From the NCBI GenBank assembly GCA_024449915.1, contig JAMZAV010000055.1, forward strand, positions 496,001-560,000: DNA of 64,000 nt. The letters run 5' to 3'. Both the position numbers and the translations under genes were made by a program. The stretch comes from Sweltsa coloradensis (taxonomy: Eukaryota > Arthropoda > Insecta > Plecoptera > Chloroperlidae). Every line of letters begins with the position of its first letter. The first letter of the stretch is position 1. Under the pieces are notes generated by a model. That model was given only the letters and a program-made list of their open reading frames with translations. It made no database searches and was not told the DNA's origin. Below, piece after piece: positions 23,137 to 36,011 of the stretch.

Positions 23137-23430
23137 GGACGTGGGTTCGAATCCCACAGTATGAGGGTAGACCTATAGACACCCATCTGAATGCTATGAA
23201 GGACGGCGTAGCTTCCCTAGTGGCAACATTTTTAAAAATGAAGCCATTTCAGATTGTGTGTTTACATGCTAGACCCTCCAGAGCCACTGGGCGTACGTTC
23301 GCGTTTTAAATCATGAGCATGCCTATGTGTCGCCTCTGAGATCGAGTGGACACAGTATGCCACTAAGATTGAGACGGTTGCGCACATTATGTACGCCTCT
23401 TGGTTCAAGGGATGTGGGTTCGAATCAAAC
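23137..23430 (+). repeat. Two tRNA-like B-box repeats
   Basis: CAAGGGACGTGGGTTCGAAT near 23139 and CAAGGGATGTGGGTTCGAAT near 23406 are near-identical. The first continues CCCAC, giving a perfect 5-bp T-arm (GTGGG/CCCAC). No full tRNA fold is present. They look like two members of one SINE family in the same orientation, about 267 bp apart. Confidence 0.5.
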
Positions 23431-26400
23431 AATCAACGAAACATTTTATACAATCCCTCCAATTCACATACTTCAAAATCTCACCACTTTCTTAAAAAAG
23501 ACGTACAACGACAAGAAGTTGGCAAGTAGTCTACTTCTGTCGAAAGAGAATGATACGAAGAAGAGAAAGAAGACGTAGTAGGTTGACTCGTTGAACGATC
23601 TACGACCATTACCAACCTAAGCCCGCGCTAAAAGGGATGGAAGACACGAGAAGAAAGTCATTGCATATGCGGAGCTCGAACAATTCAAATCAATTGCGAC
23701 TTTATTGGAACGTATAGGGGACGTGTGAGATAGTGTACTAGGTTTCCATGACAACACGGGTGCTACGACCGTATTATATGACGTTGAGTAAGACAAAACG
23801 TAGTGCAATGACTCACTCAATATGTTGGGCGATGCGTTGAGGATACATGGTTGATTACTAAATGAGCAAATAACAGTTGCGACCATAATCTAAAACATGG
23901 CGTCCACAACCTTTGTTAAAGACGTGCAAATGCAACATCGTTTGTATTACTTGAGTTATGATAAAATACGAATTAATATTACTGCTGTGATTGGTTTACG
24001 TTGATGATTGATTTTGATTGTGTTTAATGGAGGGTCAGTATCGAGGATATTTTCTCCAGTATCCGTCGAACACACACATTCAAGTGACCTATTTACTCTA
24101 TATATCATTACGTTGGAGTGAAGTGTTAAGCTGGCCATTTCAGTAACGTTCAGTTGACCAGTGAGATGATAAACTGTAGCAACCACATCAGACCGATTAA
24201 TGTTTGCGAGTGAAGGGTTGCGAGTCAGAGCGTGCAATGTTAGCTGTCTGCTCTGTTGGAGTTAATTGGAACCACGTCTACCTGTTAAATTGACGGAGAA
24301 TGGTTCACACATAATGTTTCAGTGCGGTCAAGTTTGTTTGCCAGAGGGCAATAAAGAGGAGATCACGGAAGGTTTCTTCATCAGATTGAAAATATGAATA
24401 TTAATTGAATACGCTCAAAATAATGTGCATATAATGAGAGAATGTAAAGAATACAAATCATACACTAAATGGAATATAATGAAACTTGATGCTAGGCTCT
24501 TCGCGGCACGAGACTTCCACAAAGATATCAAGTGTTTTAGCAAAATATTTGCTAGCGTCGACGCCTTTTCTTGTTGTTAAAAAATGTAATAATAACAAGG
24601 ATACACAACAATAAATACAGGCATGATGTGTATTAATTTACTAATTTTAAAACGTCTATACTTTAGAAAACCTCATTTAGAAGGGAAAACAACACTAATT
24701 AGACCCCAATTAAAAATAACAAGGCATCATTATGGCGCTTGGGTATAGGGATTATAAATAAAAACTTAATAGGCAATATTCAAAATTCAGGCGTATAGAG
24801 CACAGTTGCCTCGCCAATTACAGGACGTTGAGATATTCATTTGACATCTAATTAGTTTGCAATGTGATTTGGATAATTGTGGTAATAGTAGCTAGCATGG
24901 CTGGACGTCGAACCCGCGACCTATGAATCACACCCCCGCGTCCCGACGCCTGAACACGAAACACAATACGGCCCTCACGAGAGCGTCGCGACGTCAGGGC
25001 GCAGACAACGATCAATCTTGCAGGAGACGCACGGACGCCAGGTCAACTAACAACATATATAACGCCGAACAAGAATACAAGTTGCAGACTAATTAGGGTG
25101 CTTATGAGACAAACTGCCAACAGTTAATTGATTACTTGCTAATGAATAACAACAATGCGTTCTTCTCGTATTATGTACTTTAATGAAGGGGATTATATTT
25201 TGAGGTAATTGGCGCATTCTTTTTTACAAAATGATGGAACAAAAACACTGCACGTTGTTCCAATACATTTAAGTTAGTTTCATATAATATACATTTTCAA
25301 TTTTAATTTGTGTACGTGTTCATTGCAAATATTATTTTAATATGCAATTAGTAACCGTCCTTATTATTTATTATGCAAAGTAGCCAATGTGATATAATTT
25401 TGAAAATTTATTTTAATGGTTGTAGTGTTTAAATTATTGCAAGCGTGTATATCAGTTTGACTTGAAATAATTATTAAATTTAATACATTATTTATAGAGA
25501 ACTCCTTATGCTACTGTGGCTTTGTTAAGAGTTACCTAACGCCTCGAAGAATCAGTGCACCCAAACCCCACACAACACACACCCTGCCCTAGAATAATAG
25601 CTCACAAGTATTTACGTCAAGTTGTTTTCAAGCCTGGTTGTACGCGGCTCCATGCCGCAGGTAGAGGGAGGGGGGGGGGGCGACGCATGAAAAGTGACGC
25701 ATTACATGCACCCATCAATCAGATGGAGTGTACCACTGACGTGAGCATTACTCTCCCGACGCGGCCACTTTACTCCTACCCACAATGCAGCGCGGGTTAT
25801 CACACGGAGTTGACGCTATTGAGGAAGATACTCCATAACACAATACACGTCCCACGAGCAGCGGTTAGTTATGTTCTGGCATCAGACAGAGATAGCTCAC
25901 TAAGGATTACTGTGGCAATAGCGAGCACTATACTCGACACAGGCAACACGAAGGTTTCGATAGTATACACGCTACCACTTTTAAAAGTAATCCATAGAAA
26001 TGTCCTACTAATTATCCAATACACCTCATTTGTTTAACGAAGAACACTATTGTGCACCTTATAAAGGATAACATCGATTAGACGGATTTACCAATAAGTT
26101 AAATAGTTCAGTATATAAGCTAAAGCCTTGCTCCTTTGTAACAGCATTCACATAATTATAAACACAAGTGGTTGTATTATATTTATTTGTAACTACTTAG
26201 ATACGAATACAATACAATGTAGAAGATTGGCTTAGCAATAAACTATCAATGAAGCATTATTGACTTTTTACGTGGGTATATTAAGTTCAGGAGAATAGAT
26301 AAGTAATTGGGTAGACAACTGGTTGTTTATATGTTAAAAAAAAAAGAAAATTAAAAACTAAAAATAGGATAACGTTTGCCAAAGTTGATGAATTTATGAA

Positions 26401-28448
26401 CATGCGTTGATTGCATGCATAAGAACAATTTTTCCAATAATTTTGGTGGAGGTGCCGGTCCAGCTACGGTAGACTAATACGCAGTCTGCGATGAATTTAA
26501 TATTGGAGCAAAATATCGTAGATGCACAGCATATTATGTTACCAAAGTACGTCGGCTCGAATCCCGCATAAATCACGGATGAATCTATTTCAAGATCAGA
26601 CAGAAAACGTATTTTCTCGATCGATTCTTCTGCACTTTACCCATGTCATCTAATAGGCTATACCAACTGTTGCTTATCCGAATAGAACATATAACAGATT
26701 GAGTGATACAATAACGTAACAAGGTCAGAGGTGTTCTTAGAGGGTACAGAATGTTCCTGCCTAGCCCTTGCCTGTATGCGAGTGTAGGTAAGGCACTGAC
26801 AGCTATGATGCGAGTGTAGGGTTCTTCTTGTCTTCGCGTCATCACTTATGAATCACCCTCTAATCGCCCGGGTAAACCATCGTTGCATTAGAAACTAACA
26901 CACCCACGTGCTACAGTAGCAGTGCGGAATTATAACTCCTGGTTTATTCATGGCCCGTTATTGCGTTATCTTTTCTGGGCCGAGTTCTATCGCTGATCGA
27001 GATCGATCTCTGGCAACTAGGCAACTTACCCATTCGTGCGATAAGACAAAGGAGGCTGGTATTGTATTGTGAGATCTGGGGCACATAATGGCGGCGACAT
27101 AGTAAGAGAACCACAAGGAAGGGGCGCAATACCGCGTGATGAACCAAGTACGGTTGTTCATGAGAATACACTCGCTTCGCTCAGAGTCGCAATACCCGTA
27201 TGTACCGAGAATGTGGGCGAACTTCTGGCAGACCGGGGAAAATAAACAAGAATAGTGCACAACTTGCGGAAACTTAATAATAAGTAAACAATACGAACGT
27301 GAACAATAGTTATAAAGTAGGTTACGGACTTTTCTAGGACAACGAAACAGGAAAGATAATATCGCTTACTACTTTGCGCAATTGACGACTTAAGATAAAT
27401 AACGATTGTGATATTATATAGAGGGTAGATTTTTGTAAACGTTATCAAGAAGAATATGTGTGCCAACAGGAGCGCATACAATGATATAATTTACCAGTGA
27501 AGAAATTATTTGTGTTCCAGTACTAAGTTTGTAGTAATCCTTAACATAAAGTTGCAATGCAGTTCATGCGATCTAATATGTGCAATACCGAGATGTGTAC
27601 GAGTCCGTTGGAAGCTTAATGCGAACCAGACTTCTGTCGAATCGTGCAATGTCAATTGGAAACGACTGAAATATGGCGAACGTTACATGACCCCCTCCCC
27701 CCCTATACCTGACAAGTATGGTCACCTAACTAATCACTCGCAAAGTACAGAATGGGAGCCCGACTCTGGTGTTGGGAAGAGAACCCCCCACACTCCTCCC
27801 TCAAAACTTGATATCCCGATGTCGCTTTCACCCCCGACGCACAGCCCAGTTATGGAAATGCGAGGGTGAAGTTCGTGGAAATAATTAGCAGACTCAAACT
27901 TTACAAATGGCGCAATAAAGTGTTGACCCAGTTCGCTATTTACTGAGGCGGCCATCATTCTTGCAAGTCAGCAAAATGAATGTTGGCAACTTCATTCTCT
28001 TCCTGCTCGAAATTAAAAAAAAGTTCCATTCATTGCCAGCAGGAAACAGTTTCATTAAAAAGTACTCAGAAAGAGGGGGTAGATCCACTAGGCCACTACA
28101 TCCATACACCCCACAGATTACGTTTTAAAACTCTCGTTTCCCCGCTGTCACAAGGGACGCTACACTGCATCGGATTATGTATTAGATGAATATATGGCTG
28201 TAAGCTGTATACCATGTGGAGAACATATCATAACTTTTACTCCTGCACCATCGCAAAGCCAAGTTACATTGAATATAATGGTAAATGCATCCTAGCGAGG
28301 ATATGGTCCAAAGTCGTTACAGGTGCTACGGGCAAAGTTCCCCATAACGAGGGCACCACTTTATCAGGTTGCGCCGCTAACTAAATGCGAGTATTAGAAA
28401 CTATATCGTAATTAGATTATTCCAGGGAGTCAAGCGTATGGAACTAGC
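23431..28448. other. Mostly unassigned DNA with tRNA-like scraps
   Basis: A minus-strand tRNA-like scrap at about 24890-24960 has the B-box GGGTTCGACGTCC. The word TGGTGGAGGTGCCGG recurs at 26444-26458, followed 110 bp later by GGCTCGAATCCC. A 160-codon frame at 25555-26037 lacks an ATG at its start, codon bias and similarity, and is not accepted as a gene. Otherwise nothing was recognised. Confidence 0.4.
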
Positions 28449-29170
28449 GCAAACATTGTGCAATAAGAAACAAATTAATAAACAGCATCTGGATAACGAC
28501 AAATTAGAATAAATATAGTAGGTTGTAGATCCGAGCTAGATCCGAATGAATCCATGTCAAGAACTTTAACTGGATGGTTAAGTTTACGAGAACGGTACAA
28601 GAAACTAATTGAAGTGTCTGCCAAGAGGTAAAACATGATCAAATAAAGTAAAGAAATACTATGTAGAAAAATACGATGTCAAATAAGGAAGCTATCCTAT
28701 TACAAATACTATACAAGAAACGTTTTGCAAACATTGTGCAATAAGAAACAAATTAATAAACAGCATCTGGATAACGACAAATTAGAATAAATATAGTAGG
28801 TTATAGCTCCGAGCTAGATCCGAATGCATCCATGTCAAGTACTTTAACTGGATGGTTAAGTTTACGAGGCACGGTACAAGAAACTAATTGAAGTGTCTGC
28901 CAAGAGGTAAAACATGATGTAAAGAAATAATATTTATGTAGATAAATACGATGTCAAATAAGGAAGCTATCCTATTACAAATACTATACAAGAAACTTCT
29001 TCTAGTGTTTTCCAAGGGGGGAAAGGGAAAACTTGATCAAATAAAGTAAATTATGCTATTTATTTAGATATTCTATAACATGTCCTATACAAGAAACAAC
29101 TGGGAAAACTTGATCAAATAAAGTAAATAATGCTATTTATTTAGATATATACGTTGTCAAATACGGAAGC
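28449..29170. repeat. 278-bp tandem duplication with decayed partial copies
   Basis: Copy 1 begins at 28449 and copy 2 at 28727. They share GCAAACATTGTGCAATAAG, CAGCATCTGGATAACGAC, TAACTGGATGGTTAAG and GTGTCTGCCAAGAGG, with a handful of substitutions and a short deletion in copy 2. Downstream, two shorter partial units (about 29020-29170) repeat AACTTGATCAAATAAAGTAAAT and TGCTATTTATTTAGATAT. It is AT-rich and without coding potential. It looks like a local array growing by slippage or unequal exchange. Confidence 0.85.
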
Positions 29171-32100
29171 CATCCGATCTAGGCTATCCTACTTGATAGG
29201 AGATTGCTTGGGAAGTGGAATAGAAAACAGCGTTATTTAATGTAGAGTACGTGTCTTAGATCGAAAAATTCAACGATATGGTGCAAATATAAAATAAAGC
29301 CACGTCTTCCGATAAGACGGGTAAAACTAAAGCAAAACGAAGAATGAGTCATGGCGTCGAAGGTCTGAACATGCAATATATTTATCAACTTGAGTTTGAA
29401 GTTTTATTAAATATAAAGAAACTATAAATAAGTGACGTTCCACTTACGTCAGCTTGTAGTTTATTGTTCGGTGGTGAAACATATTATTTTAAGGATGTGT
29501 TCTTTTATACGGACTTGTTTCACAGCTATATTGCAAGTCAGCTCTGTTTCTAACGCGCGCCAACTCACTACAAAGTGGCATAAATAAAATATGTTGATTA
29601 CTAAAACCAACTGTATTTCAAAGGGTCACATTAAAACTAAAAGTCAAAGGTAAATATCAAGTGTAGTCAACCACGAAAGTGTACTTTCTATCATGAAAGT
29701 TTTTTCTCACCTCAAACCAACACACGGCAATATGGACAACGTTTCGCGGGGAAATTATCTCGCACGCAACAACCAAGAAATTTATCATGCTGGGGTTGCC
29801 AGCAGGCAGCTTTTAAGAGTGACTAGAGTGTAAGAAACTGATTGTTACAAAATTAACGTTTTTAATAAAATACATTGGAGATTTTAAACATTGAATACGA
29901 TTTAAAATTTTGGTCTAATAACCTTACGATATACCATAATGGCAAGCTGACGTCGTACTATACAAAACTTGCAAACAACTACGACGGTTTCTGAAATATT
30001 TAAAATGATATATTTAGTAGAGTTGTTTTAAAGGGGTATTTAACCGCTAAACTCAAAAAATATATTTCATTCAGGCTAACTAGTAATGAATTTAGCAATT
30101 AACAGAAAAATTATTGGGGCCACCATGACCTCCCAAAAAATTGTCAAACGTGACATTTTTCGAGCTAGGTCCCATCGGCAAAAATCTCCCATAAGAAATA
30201 ACATGGGGACGATCTTTATGCCCCGTGACCTTGGAGGATTTTGCTCCAAAAAAATATTGGCCATTATTGACGTACTCCACAGCCTTTTTTGTAAATTCTC
30301 TTTATTTTATTTTGTAATTTGGGCAAGTAGTTCGGTCAAAATATGCTGATAACCATGAGACGCGGTGTGATTTGGGAATGCATATTTTTGCGTGGTTGAG
30401 GGTATTTTTTGGCACAGTTTCAAGACACGATGTTATAAAGGGGCATTTTAGATTGGTACTATGCTCTAGTATCTATGTGGACCAAAAAAGAAGCAAGTTA
30501 AAGCCGATTTAGGAAATTTTCCAAAACACACAATTTTTCGCCTATTTCTGGATCAAAAAAATTAAAATATTCGTGTTAAATCACAGTAGCAAGATATAAT
30601 TTTTTAAACGGTCATTTAAGTGTAGTATCACGTGGTAAAAAATAATTTTTGGGGTTTTTAGCCCCTTTAAATGTTTTCGAAAACACGGATTTGAGATTTT
30701 TCGAAAAAAAAAACGGCTTAATATTGGTTTAATTCCCTTAATTCTTTAGAAAACCAAGCCCATTACTTCAAAATGGCTTCCGTTCACTTCCAGTAGAACT
30801 AAAGGCCCCCACCCCGTTTAACACACATCAACACCCTGTTATCTTAAGCCCGTACTGTTGTTGCGAATGATGGAATCATTCAATTAAAAACTCCCGCTTA
30901 GTCCACTAATGAACAGATAGTCGCGAGCCTCGTCCTCTAAACAAGTGTTTCGCGTGATAAAATATTGTGCGATTATCAACATAATGTAAACACATACACG
31001 AATGCCAAGTATATATAGCACACAAAGTACGTTACTCTAATTTAATTGATGGGCGGGTGTTTGCTTCGCTTCGCATTCCGTGTAGGATGCTCTCGCATTA
31101 TTGGGAGATTATTAAAATAGCTTAGCAGAACGGACGGCTGTTTCAACATGTACGTTATAGCCATGTTTACACACCCCCACCCCCGTACCGGCGAGCCTCG
31201 TACAGCACAGTAATCAACCACACAGTTGACCATACCCACCACAATATACGTAATGAGTTCTACGAAAACATCAATACAGATTGTATGTATTAATATAGAG
31301 CGTGGTCGTAAGATTTATACAAGCAAGGGAACAATATGACATGGGTTCGAGACCCTCATGAGACACGGGTCTTGCATACTCACCCCATATCGAATAGCAT
31401 CATTCCATTATATAGACACATAAACCAACAAACACCACCAACTACCAATAAAGTTACATACGCAAATAACTATAAACACAGTACTAAAACAAAGGGTAGT
31501 AAAGAAGAGATAACACGCATCATTAACGAGATCAGATGGTGATAATAACAGGGAAGACGCAAGAGAAACCTGTACTGGCAACCATGTGCACGTACAAAAA
31601 CTTATATAATAGTTAAGTCACATGTGATGAAACAATAAATGTTTATTAACATCGGTTCATGAACAACATGAATTTGCAAGTTTGAGAAGAATGAAGTATA
31701 AAAGATGAAAAATGTTAACTAACAAACACTGCAAAAGTTGTGTTATCAACAATCACAAAAGTAAGAATATTTTAATCGAAATCATGATCAAGTTTGCACT
31801 GGATTATAGTGACAGACACATCAACCATGAGTGAGTTTCGAACCTTGCTCTGATGAGCTACCGAGTGTGACACTCATACTAGGAATTAGCTTACCACGCT
31901 CGCGATACACTGTAACCACATCAAGTCTTGTGACGAGGCAGACGTGTGTTGACACCACGCTAGGTAACGAGGCAATATCAAACAAGCTGATGAATAAAAC
32001 ATCATGCCCCTAAAACAACCGCCAAACCAAGAGTGCTCTTCAAATCCGAGTTATAAAACAAACATACGTAGGGGCTATGTTGTGTATTCACCAAAACACA

Positions 32101-35090
32101 CCTCAAGCAAGACCAAAGATGAAACAAAGAAAAATATTCATTATCACTTCCAAATTTCTCTGGACATCTAATTGATTTGACTGTTGGATAAATATCTAAA
32201 TCAAATCTAAATCACTATCACAGTTGGAATACCTGGCTATCACAAAATCCCTTTAGCGCCTCTTACAGAGTGTAAAGGTATTAAATGTAATCTATTGATT
32301 TGTGTTACGAAGGTAAAAAGCTGTGGAAGTAAAGAGAGCAAAATCGTTCAATGCAACGAATGGGAGGGAATTTCACAACATTGAACTATAGTTAGTCGTT
32401 TTATTCCGACTTCCAGTGCAGAAGACCACGAGGTCGATTCCCATTTGAGTCGAGAGTTTTCACATCCATTTAGTCTCGACAGTCGTTGACGTTTAATTAT
32501 AAAATACATTACGGATCGACGTGTTTTATGAGTAATGAAATATTATACTTGTCGTTCATTTCGTGATTGTTTTTTTTGAAAATCACAGTTGGTCCAGTAA
32601 TTCATTTTTATCTCAAAATTGATCATTTATTTCCTAGATAATTTAAGTGGAATTTAATTCGACAGACAATTTATCATTCCATTCATATTATTTCGTTTGT
32701 GCTTATTTATCTCTTGGCCATCACAGCTGATTGCTGCTCGCACACATCTAAGTGATCCGTAATGAACTACAATTTGCTGCATTAGCGAATGTTCAACGTA
32801 TGTGATCGACTTAAAAATAATAGTCATCGTGATAGTATTGTTTCCATCACAAGAGCCTGATTGCTTCATTGCCAGTGTTTGTCTCAATGAACATTAAAAA
32901 TTTATACCCGAGTACAGAAGACAATCAAGAATCAAATGGTAAAATTTGGTTAACAAATCTGGTTGCTGATTTTTGTAGCTAGTCTACCAATATAACAAAT
33001 TGATTAATATATTGTATCAGACGAAAATAGTGAGATACGTTCCAAGAAATGTTATATGGTAGGCCTACATTCTTTCCACCGCCCTTGATTTACTCCCGTC
33101 CGCGGGTGTACATAGGAAGATGTGTGGTAATTGGAAACACCTGAGTTACACTGTAGACTGCGTAGAAGCCGATATTTACTTACAGCTCGCGTAGTTTCTG
33201 TTCAAAACGTCAATCAATTCTACGAGTTCTGGTGGGGAAAACATAAGGTTGCGAAAATGTTTTATATGACCATCTTATACAGCCACATAAAAAAATCCTC
33301 TAGTTTTCAGCAAACGCCTCGGCAAATAGATAGCACGGCGAGTTCCAAACATTAGTGGGCGTATACACGCATTACGGGCTTTGAGCGCTACATGTAGGTG
33401 GGCGCCTGTACATGTATTATTGATGGTGTGCTACGTACAAGGGTTGCTGCACGTCATTACACATGGCTCAACGCGGGATTCCCTGACGAAGCATTTCTCA
33501 AGGGCCGAGTAGGAGGAACGCATGGATGATCGTTGCACGTGCAAGGTGCTGACGTCTAGGTAGGGGATTCCCCACGAGCTTTCTAAGGGATAGGAGAACC
33601 ATGGTGATCAGATGAACAAGATGACTGACTCCTTTGAGTCCAAGATGACTGACTCCTTTGAGTCGAGTTGAGATCTCGCCAGTGAATGCTTCAAACATTG
33701 AAAGGGATGAAAGGGTAGAACATCAAGTATCGTGTGATACAGGAGCACAAGATGCATAGCCCTCAACATGTAACGTGAAAATATAAATTTAGTCACGATA
33801 AACAGAGAGTTTTGATCTAGCTGACAATGGAATGTTTTTAGCTAAAAAAGTAAACTATTTTCTTTCACGCATGGCACCAAGAGAAGTTGAACAATGGTGT
33901 TTAAATTACTAATTTAGTATTTGGAGTTTCATCGTGTCATCTTAAGCTACCAAGCTCAATCAAGTATTATATTATATATTATACAAGTTGCATTCAGAAA
34001 ATCATCGTTATACAAACGATGCTTGTTTGAGATAATTATCTTTAATCAAAATTGAATGATTTATTTTTAAAATAAACAGATTTATCGGCTAGTATTTCAC
34101 AAATAAGATTTCAAAAAGTGTGATTACTATACTACTTATAAGCTTATCGGCAGTCAGAGCAAACACAACTATTGCAGGGCTCTATAGAAAGACGTTACAG
34201 GGGAAGCGACACTCACGGCAAAAGCATAATGAAATACAAGAAGTAAATACGCCACGAGAAAACGTGTGTATGAGAAGATAACAGATAAGAGTGTGGTTCA
34301 CGATGGGGATGTGAGAGGTGGGGTGACCAGGGGTGTGGGAGGCAAAAGTGAAAGCGATACGAATCAATATAGGTTGAGACAACATTGATGGGAAAGGAAG
34401 TTTAAGAAATATAAGATTTACCGAAAAAACTTTGACAGGCGCAGAACAGATCACTACGATTCCTTTCATTGAGTGCGCCCATGAAAGATATTTTCTGACA
34501 TTTCTCTCGAACGCTGCAGAATGAAAAGACGACATTGAGTCACACAGTACACTTCGGTGCGGCCACACTCACAGTGGACAGTTTTATGGCCACTGAATTT
34601 ATCAAACCAGGGGGGCAGGTGCAGTTAACGGGTTAATATTTGATAAAAAGCTACGAGACCACGGCGATGAAATTCCAATATCACACCGACAATGTGGTGA
34701 CCGCTTGACCAGAACGTGCATATTAAAACTTATTCCTCGGGAATTGATAATCGTTTTTTTTCTAGCTTAATACATTTTACGTTAACATTTTCTTATTAAT
34801 ACTTTAGTATCCACGTTAGAGACGTTTTTACAAACATGTTATAAGCATAATCCCAAATTACAATTTAAAATGTGTCCAGGCGCAAAGAAATAATACAATC
34901 AACACGGAGGAACTATAGTTGTGTCTAAATAAATACCGTCACAAAATAGCTTTAAACAAACATGATGCCGAAGGTATATCATTTCATAAAATCAATATCA
35001 AAATCAAAAACAATATAGAACAAATGCCGAACATGTTATATAATTTTTATGAATGAAAACTATATGAAATTGTGCGAAATTATCATGAAT
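29171..35090. other. Unassigned AT-rich DNA
   Basis: No gene, RNA or transposon protein was recognised. A region at about 30080-30280 is open on both strands but has no codon bias. A 24-bp direct duplication (AAGATGACTGACTCCTTTGAG) lies at 33619-33664. Scattered tRNA-like B-boxes occur, such as GGGTTCGAGACCC at about 31344. Confidence 0.4.
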
Positions 35091-35094
35091 ATGA

Positions 35095-35120
35095 ATATAT
35101 ATATATATATATATATATAT
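35095..35120. repeat. (AT)n microsatellite
   Basis: Uninterrupted AT dinucleotides lie just beside the Penelope-like remnant. Penelope-like elements are often found next to simple repeats. Confidence 0.9.
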
Positions 35121-35201
35121 GTTTTTGGATATTTTCGTGGCCGATATGAATTAATGTACTAGGTTTTTTCGGTTATAATGCCACGTTTATTCACATTAGG
35201 C

Positions 35202-35238
35202 CAACGTTTCGATGAAATTTCACTCATCTTCTTCAGGG
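35202..35238 (-). ncRNA. Hammerhead ribozyme core, downstream copy
   Basis: On the minus strand: CTGAAGA (fits CUGANGA), stem II GATGA/TCATC with an 8-base loop, then GAAA and CGTT. GGCC before CTGAAGA pairs with GGCC after the cleavage site as stem I. Stem III is only the self-complementary ACGT, as expected of the minimal type I hammerheads of Penelope-like elements, which act best as dimers. All conserved core positions are present. The cleavage base is T, which is allowed but usually slower. Confidence 0.65.
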
Positions 35239-35571
35239 CCAATACAAATTAATATATAAAAAACGAAAACTACATTACATTGATAAATTCAGAACAAAAC
35301 TGGGAAAACAAAATACAACAAAATATAAACAATATAAATCACTGCACATATGGCAAATTAAAACAACTCAAAGAATCACTGCAAAGCTTGACGTTGCAAA
35401 GAAAGAAGAAAGTCACTACATGTCCTTCATATTGCTTTTCGTCATGGATCTTGTCACTCTGACTGTCGATGTATTTACTTGCAACAGATCATCTGCAGGA
35501 ACTAACTGGGGCGTTGGTTGTTGGTCCATTGGTTTCACAGCCAGCCTATGTGGCTGTACATGTATCCCTGA

Positions 35572-35735
35572 AATTGCAGGTTTCCACGTTACAGATAAAC
35601 GTTGGCTATCTTGCTGTTTATTTAGACTGTGAGATCGTTTATTAATCTCAATGGCTTCCCGTAACATTCTAGGAAGAAACTCCTCAACGGTGGCAATGGG
35701 TTTCATGCCAGCAAAGTCGATAACATGACCACTTT

Positions 35736-35739
<4 letters not shown>
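35572..35739 (-). pseudogene. Penelope-like element, C-terminal tail after GIY-YIG endonuclease
   Basis: The minus-strand frame reads SGHVIDFAGMKPIATVEEFL, followed by MLREAIEINKRSHSLNKQQD. This matches the conserved tail of Penelope-like polyproteins (IDF, then REAIEI and a short N-rich stretch, ending in a W). The reverse transcriptase and the GIY-YIG catalytic part are absent, so this is a truncated remnant. Upstream the frame runs straight into a TA microsatellite read as Tyr-Ile repeats. Confidence 0.75.

Positions 35740-35774
<35 letters not shown>
35739..35774. repeat. (TA)n microsatellite inside the Penelope-like remnant
   Basis: Pure TA repeats separate the upstream hammerhead from the endonuclease tail. 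Translated on the minus strand they give alternating Tyr and Ile. Confidence 0.95.
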
Positions 35775-35778
<4 letters not shown>

Positions 35779-35858
35779 CAAATTTGGTTTTAGGGTTTTT
35801 GTTCGTGTATTTTCTCTTCTCTCTAGCTGGCCTACACAAGGACCATTGTCAGCTGGTC

Positions 35859-35895
35859 GACGTTTCGGCTGAATCACATCAGCCATCATCAGGAC
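35859..35895 (-). ncRNA. Hammerhead ribozyme core, upstream copy
   Basis: On the minus strand: GTC, CTGATGA, stem II GGCTGA/TCAGCC with the loop TGTGAT, GAAA, CGTC, then GAC. Stem II is six perfect pairs. GTC/GAC flanking the core forms the base of stem I, and ACGT again forms a rudimentary, self-complementary stem III with GTC as the cleavage site. This is a complete consensus core and fits the hammerheads known from the pseudo-LTRs of Penelope-like elements. Confidence 0.75.
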
Positions 35896-35963
35896 GAGAC
35901 CCTTACAGCTCCAAAAAAACTACTGCTACTGCTTCTACTGCAGACGTGGAAACCTACGTGCTA

Positions 35964-35969
<6 letters not shown>

Positions 35970-36010
<41 letters not shown>
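35970..36010. repeat. (TA)n microsatellite
   Basis: Uninterrupted TA repeats lie upstream (minus-strand sense) of the Penelope-like remnant. Confidence 0.95.

Positions 36011-36011
<1 letters not shown>

Noticed and set aside
23100..23180. Possible tRNA gene with a perfect T-arm
   Set aside because: Only the T-arm pairs. There is no acceptor stem, D-arm or anticodon arm at the right spacing, and the word recurs nearby as a repeat.
25555..26037. 160-codon open frame on the plus strand
   Set aside because: It starts without ATG, has no GC3 bias, no recognisable motif and no splice context. Its length is within chance for this much sequence.
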